Below are positions 14,695-18,393 of a stretch of DNA of 18,393 nt, one piece after another. The translations under genes were made by a program, and so were the position numbers. Below the pieces are notes generated by a model. It saw nothing but the letters and a program-made list of their open reading frames with translations. It did not search any database and was not told the origin of the DNA. Numbering within the stretch: the first letter of the stretch is position 1; each line of letters starts with the position of its first letter. This DNA comes from Oscillospiraceae bacterium (GTDB lineage Bacteria; Bacillota; Clostridia; Oscillospirales; Oscillospiraceae), in contig JAISKU010000051.1 in assembly GCA_031261245.1 (NCBI GenBank), forward strand, positions 1 to 18,393, written 5' to 3'.

Positions 14695-15654
14695 ATGGAG
14701 ACGAAAGAGCTTACCGGCAAATTCTATGACATTCAGGGGTTTTCCGTGCATGACGGCCCCGGAATCCGCCTCACCTGCTTTATGAAGGGCTGTCCCCTGC
14801 GCTGTCTGTGGTGTCACAGCCCGGAATCGCAGGAATTCCCCTCGGAGCTCAACTGGATGGAGATCAAATGCGTCGGCGTTGAGAAATGCGGGCGCTGCCT
14901 TACCGTCTGTCCGCACGACGCCGTATCCCTCGGCGAGACGAAAAAGGCGCTCACCGGCGACGGCGACATCCAACTCGTCAAGGTTGACCGCAAAAAGTGC
15001 GACAACTGCGGCAAGTGCGCGGAGGCGTGCACCTCAAAGGCGCTGTACATGTGCGGCACCGACTACACGATTGATGAGCTCATGGAGCGCATCCGCCGCG
15101 ACGTGCCGTTCTTCAAGCGCTCCGGCGGCGGCGTCACCATCTCCGGCGGAGAGTGCCTGTACCAGCCGGAGTATTTGCTTGAGCTGCTCAAGCGCTGCAA
15201 GGCGGAGGATATCCACACCGCCGTCGATACCACCGGCTTCGCCCCGTGGGCGTCGATAGAGCCGATTATCCCCTACACCGACGTGTTCCTGTACGACCTG
15301 AAAAACATGGACAGCGACCTGCACAAGCAGGGCACCGGCGTCCCGAATGAGCTCATTCTCGAAAACGCGAAGAAAATCGCGGCCGCCGGCGGAAAGCTCA
15401 TGATCCGCGTGCCCACCATGCCGCTGTATAACGACTCCGTGGAGTCCTTTGACGCGCTCGGCAAGTTCATTCTCGAGCTCGGCGACGCTGTGGAGGTCGT
15501 CCAGCTCCTCCCGTACCACAACCTCGGCGTCGTGAAGTGGGAGCGCTTGCAGCGCGACCATCCCGCCATCGAGGTCACCCCGCCTACGGACGAGCTTATG
15601 CAGGCGCGCAAAAAGCAGCTCGAGGACATGGGGCTCAACGTAATAATCCACTGA
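14695..15654 (+). CDS. Glycyl-radical-enzyme activating protein (radical SAM)
   Basis: The 319-residue protein is a PflA-type activase. The radical-SAM cluster motif CX3CX2C is Cys33/37/40 (GCPLRCLWC). A two-cluster ferredoxin insert follows, with Cys59/65/68/72 and Cys102/105/108/112, as in the activases of dehydratase and decarboxylase glycyl radical enzymes rather than the short PflA. The SAM-binding GGGVTISGGE is at 144-153, and DLKNMDSDLHK (201-211) and TGVPNELILEN are family marks. Known members remove a hydrogen from a glycine of a partner enzyme. No such partner is encoded in this window. The ATG at 14695 has GGAG 8 nt upstream; an in-frame GTG at 14665 would begin at the predicted transcription start. 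The URO-D-like gene follows at 30 nt. Confidence 0.94.
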   Translation: METKELTGKFYDIQGFSVHDGPGIRLTCFMKGCPLRCLWCHSPESQEFPSELNWMEIKCVGVEKCGRCLTVCPHDAVSLGETKKALTGDGDIQLVKVDRKKCDNCGKCAEACTSKALYMCGTDYTIDELMERIRRDVPFFKRSGGGVTISGGECLYQPEYLLELLKRCKAEDIHTAVDTTGFAPWASIEPIIPYTDVFLYDLKNMDSDLHKQGTGVPNELILENAKKIAAAGGKLMIRVPTMPLYNDSVESFDALGKFILELGDAVEVVQLLPYHNLGVVKWERLQRDHPAIEVTPPTDELMQARKKQLEDMGLNVIIH

Positions 15655-15684
15655 CAGATAAATATAACATTCAGGAGGTTCACC

Positions 15685-16737
15685 ATGGTCGATTTTGACA
15701 AAATGCCGCCCTCGCGTCAGCCGCCCGGCACCTTCCCGTTCATGCTCCAGCAGCCGCCGCGCCCGATTTTCCCCGGCAACCGCCCGATAACCCCGCGTGA
15801 GAATCTCATGCGCGTATACAGCGGCCAAAAGCCCTCGTGGATCCCCATCTGGCTCGTCGATAACCAGTACGCGTGGCCGGACATCTACTCGGAGCACGCC
15901 CCGTTTGAGGGCACGGGCTTTGACTGGTGGGGCCAGCACTGGACGTATGAGCCTAACGTCGCCGGCCAGATGCCGACGCCCGGCTGGCGCGTGATTACAG
16001 ACATTCTCAAGTGGCGAGAGCAGGTTCGCCGCCCGAATTTCGCCGGTATGCCGTGGGACGAGGACGCGAAGATTCAGACCTCCCGCTACGACCCCGACCG
16101 CGCGCACGTTTTCCACTGCGTCGAGGGGATATTTGAGCGTTTGCACGAGATGATGCCCATGGATGAGACGATGGTCGCCATGTATGAGGAGCCCGAGGAG
16201 GTTCACGCGTTCTTTGAGATGATGCGCGACTACAAGCTCGACCTGCTCAAGCTCGTGTTTGAGAAGTACGCGCCCATCGACTACATCATCTACGGCGACG
16301 ACTGGGGACACCAGCGCTCCGGTTTCTTCTCGAACGACATGTTCCGCGAGTTCATAATGCCCGTCACGCAGCCCATCTGGGACTTCTGTCACGAGCAGGG
16401 CAAATATGTAGAGCTGCACTCGTGCGGCCTGACGCAGCAGTACATCAAGGAATTCGTGGAGATGGGGCTCGACGCGTGGACGCCGCAGGACATCAACGAC
16501 TACGACATGCTCACGCGCGACTACGGCGAGAAGATCGCCATCACCGTCCCCGTCGCCGGAGTCGGCGAGGCGAAGTCCGAAAAGGAGGCGCGTGAGGCCG
16601 TCCGCAAGTACGTGGACACGTTCGCCCCGCGCGGCAAGCTCGTCGCCGGCGCGTTCATGAACCCCGACGCGGCAATCCACGCCGCCGCCCTTGAGGAGCT
16701 TTACAACTACTCCAGCGAGTTTTACGCAAAACGATAG
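15685..16737 (+). CDS. URO-D-superfamily protein (methyltransferase-like, not HemE)
   Basis: The 350-residue protein belongs to the uroporphyrinogen-decarboxylase superfamily, which also holds MtaA/MtbA-type and aromatic O-demethylase methyltransferases. It shows the DDWGHQ region (205-210), SNDMFREFIMP (216-226) and the LHSCG motif (His245, Cys247). The N-terminal Arg-rich active-site motif of true HemE is absent. In MtaA-type enzymes zinc is held by His-x-Cys plus a later Cys; here no Cys follows 247, so metal binding, if any, must differ. The first 30 residues are Pro-rich and unusual. AGGAGG lies 6 nt before the ATG. It is second in a two-gene operon with the activase, and a strong terminator follows. 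The substrate is unknown. Confidence 0.85.
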   Translation: MVDFDKMPPSRQPPGTFPFMLQQPPRPIFPGNRPITPRENLMRVYSGQKPSWIPIWLVDNQYAWPDIYSEHAPFEGTGFDWWGQHWTYEPNVAGQMPTPGWRVITDILKWREQVRRPNFAGMPWDEDAKIQTSRYDPDRAHVFHCVEGIFERLHEMMPMDETMVAMYEEPEEVHAFFEMMRDYKLDLLKLVFEKYAPIDYIIYGDDWGHQRSGFFSNDMFREFIMPVTQPIWDFCHEQGKYVELHSCGLTQQYIKEFVEMGLDAWTPQDINDYDMLTRDYGEKIAITVPVAGVGEAKSEKEAREAVRKYVDTFAPRGKLVAGAFMNPDAAIHAAALEELYNYSSEFYAKR

Positions 16738-16741
16738 AACG

Positions 16742-16774
16742 AAAAACTCCCCGCCTCTCGGCGGGGAGTTTTTT
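16742..16774 (+). terminator. Bidirectional Rho-independent terminator
   Basis: A 14-bp stem (16742-16755 with 16760-16773) with a TCTC loop ends in six T on the plus strand and five T on the minus strand. It starts 4 nt after the URO-D-like stop and lies just downstream of the oppositely oriented 55-residue gene, so it can serve both. Confidence 0.9.
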
Positions 16775-16781
16775 CATGCCG

Positions 16782-16949
16782 TCACCGCCACAGCGCGCTC
16801 ACGTCCTCGATTACCTCTCCGGCCGCGCGCAGGAACTTCCCGGCGGCGCGCTTCGCGTCGCGCGTCTTGGGCGCCGCGACCATTCCGAGGGCCGCGCCCG
16901 CGACCACGCCGATGGCGATGCCCTTCATCATTCCGTTGTTGTGCGTCAT
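16782..16949 (-). CDS. YtxH-like small membrane protein
   Basis: This 55-residue product has one glycine/alanine-rich hydrophobic segment (about 8-26, GIAIGVVAGAALGMVAAP), followed by a basic amphipathic helix (KTRDAKRAAGKFLRAAGEVIEDV). That is the pattern of YtxH-like small proteins, which are probably membrane-bound and often linked to general stress in Bacillus relatives. A GGAGGGG ribosome binding site lies 6 nt before the ATG, which supports a real gene despite its size. It is monocistronic, convergent with the URO-D-like gene across a shared terminator and divergent from pyrC. A TTGACA occurs upstream (16997-17002, minus strand), but no -10 lies at a suitable distance, so its promoter is unresolved. 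Confidence 0.8.
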   Translation of the reverse strand: MTHNNGMMKGIAIGVVAGAALGMVAAPKTRDAKRAAGKFLRAAGEVIEDVSALWR

Positions 16950-16995
16950 ATTTTTCCCCTCCAAAATTACAATCGTTTGCTCCGATAGTATTTGC

Positions 16996-17024
16996 TTGTC
17001 AAAGGCGCAATATTCCTTTATAAT
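16996..17024 (+). promoter_or_regulatory. pyrC: Sigma-A promoter of the pyrC-pyrF operon
   Basis: TTGTCA (16996-17001) and a perfect TATAAT (17019-17024) are 17 nt apart. The start near 17031 leaves a leader of about 22 nt, too short for a PyrR attenuator. Confidence 0.85.
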
Positions 17025-17052
17025 GTGAAGCAAACCGAAAAGAGGTGTCCGT

Positions 17053-18180
17053 ATGGCGGAACTCATAACCGCGCCCGGCCTCGTGGATATGCACGTGCAT
17101 TTCCGCGATCCCGGCTTCACCCATAAAGAGGACATAATAAGCGGAGCCGCGTCCGCCGCCGCCGGCGGCGTCACCACCGCCGTCTGTATGCCGAACACTT
17201 CCCCCGTCCTCGACACGCCGGAGCTCGTGCGCTACGTCCTCGACGTCGCGAAAAACGCGAAAATCCGCGTGTTGCCCTACGCCGCCGTCTCTGTCGGACA
17301 GGCGGGGCGCGAGCTCACGGACTTCGCCGCGCTCAAGCTCGCCGGCGCCGCCGCGCTCTCCGACGACGGCAACCCCATAATGTCCGCGGAGCTCATGCGC
17401 CGCGCGCTCTTCGCCGCCCGCGACTGCGACATGGTCATCTCCACGCACTGCGAGGACGCGGAGCTGGTGCGCAACTTCGCCGTCAACGAGGGCAAGATAT
17501 CAAAGCTGCTCGAAATCCCCGGCAGACCCGCGATCGCCGAGGAGCTGATGATCGCCCGCGACGCGCTGCTCGCGCGGGAGACGGGCGCGCATGTCCACAT
17601 CGCCCACGTGTCCACGGCGCGCTCCGTCGAGATAATACGCCGCGCGAAAAACGACGGCATAAGCATCACGTGCGAGACGTGCCCGCAGTATTTCACGCTG
17701 ACGGAGGACGAGGTGCCCTCGCGCGGCGCGCTCGCCCGCGTAAATCCGCCGCTGCGCACTGAAGCCGACAGGCTCGCGATAATCGGCGGCCTGCGCGACG
17801 GCACAATCGACGTAATCGCCACCGACCACGCGCCGCACTCCGCCGAGGAGAAATCGCGCGGGCTTGAGGACTCGCCGAGCGGCATGGTCGGGCTTGAGAC
17901 CTCGCTCGCGCTCACGCTCACCGCGCTGTACCACACCGGCCTGCTGACGCTCGACGAGATCTCCGCCAAAATGTCCCTGAACCCCGCAAAAATCCTGAAG
18001 CTCGACCTTTCCGACGACTACGTGGTGTTCGACCCGGACGAAAAATGGACAGTCGAGCCCGCCCTGTTCAAATCCAAGTCGCGCAACACGCCGTTCGGCG
18101 GGCGCGAGCTGCGCGGCCGCGTAAAACGCACGATCTCGCGCGGAAAAATCGTATACGGAGGTGCCGAAGATGTCCTTTGA
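17053..18180 (+). CDS. pyrC: Dihydroorotase, N-terminally short form
   Basis: The 375-residue protein is a class I-type dihydroorotase, which closes carbamoyl-aspartate to dihydroorotate in pyrimidine synthesis. Metal ligands are His14/His16 (DMHVHFRDPG), Asp104 or Asp105 in SDDGNP, His132 (STHCEDAEL), His185 (HIAHVSTA) and Asp258 (ATDHAPH). Substrate motif MPNTSP (46-51) is present. Typical enzymes have about 425 residues and begin with some 45-50 residues of beta structure before the PGLVDMHVH motif; here translation starts only seven residues before it. The start is firm: AGAGG lies 7 nt upstream and the promoter leaves no room for more coding sequence. The C-terminal strand (RGKIVYGG) is kept. 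It overlaps pyrF by 11 nt. Confidence 0.95.
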   Translation: MAELITAPGLVDMHVHFRDPGFTHKEDIISGAASAAAGGVTTAVCMPNTSPVLDTPELVRYVLDVAKNAKIRVLPYAAVSVGQAGRELTDFAALKLAGAAALSDDGNPIMSAELMRRALFAARDCDMVISTHCEDAELVRNFAVNEGKISKLLEIPGRPAIAEELMIARDALLARETGAHVHIAHVSTARSVEIIRRAKNDGISITCETCPQYFTLTEDEVPSRGALARVNPPLRTEADRLAIIGGLRDGTIDVIATDHAPHSAEEKSRGLEDSPSGMVGLETSLALTLTALYHTGLLTLDEISAKMSLNPAKILKLDLSDDYVVFDPDEKWTVEPALFKSKSRNTPFGGRELRGRVKRTISRGKIVYGGAEDVL

Positions 18181-18393
18181 CACACTTTCGCGAAAAATCC
18201 TCGACCTGAAAAACCCCACCGTCGTCGGCCTCGACCCGCTGCCGTCGCTGATTCCGCCGGACTTGTTCGCCGAGGCGAGAACACGCGCGGCGGCGTACCT
18301 CGAGTACAACCGCGCGCTGATTGACGCGCTGTGCGATATCGTCCCGGCCGTCAAGCCTCAGGCGGCGTATTACGAATACCTCGGCCCGCGCGG
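18170..18393 (+). CDS. pyrF: Orotidine 5'-phosphate decarboxylase (partial)
   Basis: The first 74 codons are present and the gene runs off the right edge. The sequence NPTVVGLDPLPSLIPPDL, and later VKPQAAYYEYLGPR, matches the start of the second (longer) PyrF subfamily, in which GLDP carries the substrate-binding Asp and VKPQ the strand with the catalytic-region Lys. The enzyme converts OMP to UMP, the last step of pyrimidine synthesis. GGAGG lies 8 nt before the ATG, inside the end of pyrC, and the genes overlap by 11 nt, so they are co-transcribed and probably coupled. Confidence 0.9.
   Translation, partial: MSFDTLSRKILDLKNPTVVGLDPLPSLIPPDLFAEARTRAAAYLEYNRALIDALCDIVPAVKPQAAYYEYLGPR

Noticed and set aside
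15685..16737. HemE, a true uroporphyrinogen decarboxylase
   Set aside because: The N-terminal arginine-containing active-site motif is missing, and the LHSCG and DDWG motifs fit the methyltransferase-like branch of the superfamily. No haem genes are nearby.
16997..17002. A minus-strand TTGACA as -35 for the 55-residue gene
   Set aside because: No -10-like hexamer lies 16-18 nt downstream. The bases overlap the plus-strand pyrC -35 and may match by chance.
1..18393. CRISPR array, insertion sequence, prophage or tRNA/rRNA genes
   Set aside because: No spaced direct repeats, transposase or phage proteins, or tRNA-like cloverleaf sequences were seen on either strand by reading. A dedicated scan was not possible.

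Overview
The window reads as chromosomal DNA from a GC-rich, anaerobic, Gram-positive bacterium of the Clostridia, probably an uncultured gut-type relative of Oscillospirales. The organism is inferred, not proven. The signs are strong AGGAGG-type ribosome binding sites, clear sigma-A promoters (TTGNNA-17-TATAAT), Rho-independent hairpin terminators, a dockerin/cohesin-type secreted protein, a glycyl-radical-enzyme activase, an aldo/keto reductase with a C-terminal ferredoxin module, and an MTA/SAH deaminase. Several start codons were moved downstream of the longest open frame because the Shine-Dalgarno (SD) sequence and promoter positions decide them.

Layout, left to right. (1) The left edge holds a leftward promoter and ribosome binding site for a gene that lies outside the window. 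(2) 175-4773, minus strand: one probable four-gene operon, MFS transporter -> ferredoxin-tailed aldo/keto reductase -> polytopic membrane protein -> catalase. It has a promoter at 4745-4773 and a terminator at 126-150. (3) 4776-6629, minus: a secreted protein with two cohesin-like domains and a C-terminal dockerin, with its own terminator and a leader hairpin. (4) 6803-11999, minus: an operon metG -> deoD -> SIMPL-domain protein -> mtaD -> SAM-dependent methyltransferase, tightly packed with two 4-nt overlaps, driven by a near-consensus promoter. MtaD and DeoD could together salvage the nucleoside by-products of SAM use. The DeoD active site is altered. (5) 11991-13660, minus: a hexapeptide-repeat acyltransferase-like gene followed by a membrane-anchored alpha/beta hydrolase.

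(6) 13654-16774, plus: a LysR regulator, divergent from block 5 with overlapping -35 elements, followed by a promoter with a candidate LysR-type site and a two-gene operon. That operon encodes a glycyl-radical-enzyme activase and a URO-D-superfamily protein, and ends in a strong terminator. No glycyl radical enzyme is encoded in the window, which makes this pair the most unusual system here. (7) 16782-16949, minus: a 55-residue YtxH-like small membrane protein. (8) 16996-18393, plus: a pyrimidine operon with pyrC (short at its N-terminus) overlapping pyrF, which runs off the window.

No RNA gene, insertion sequence, prophage or CRISPR array was seen. No gene-free stretch exceeds 300 bases. The longest are 6630-6802 and 1-174, both described below.
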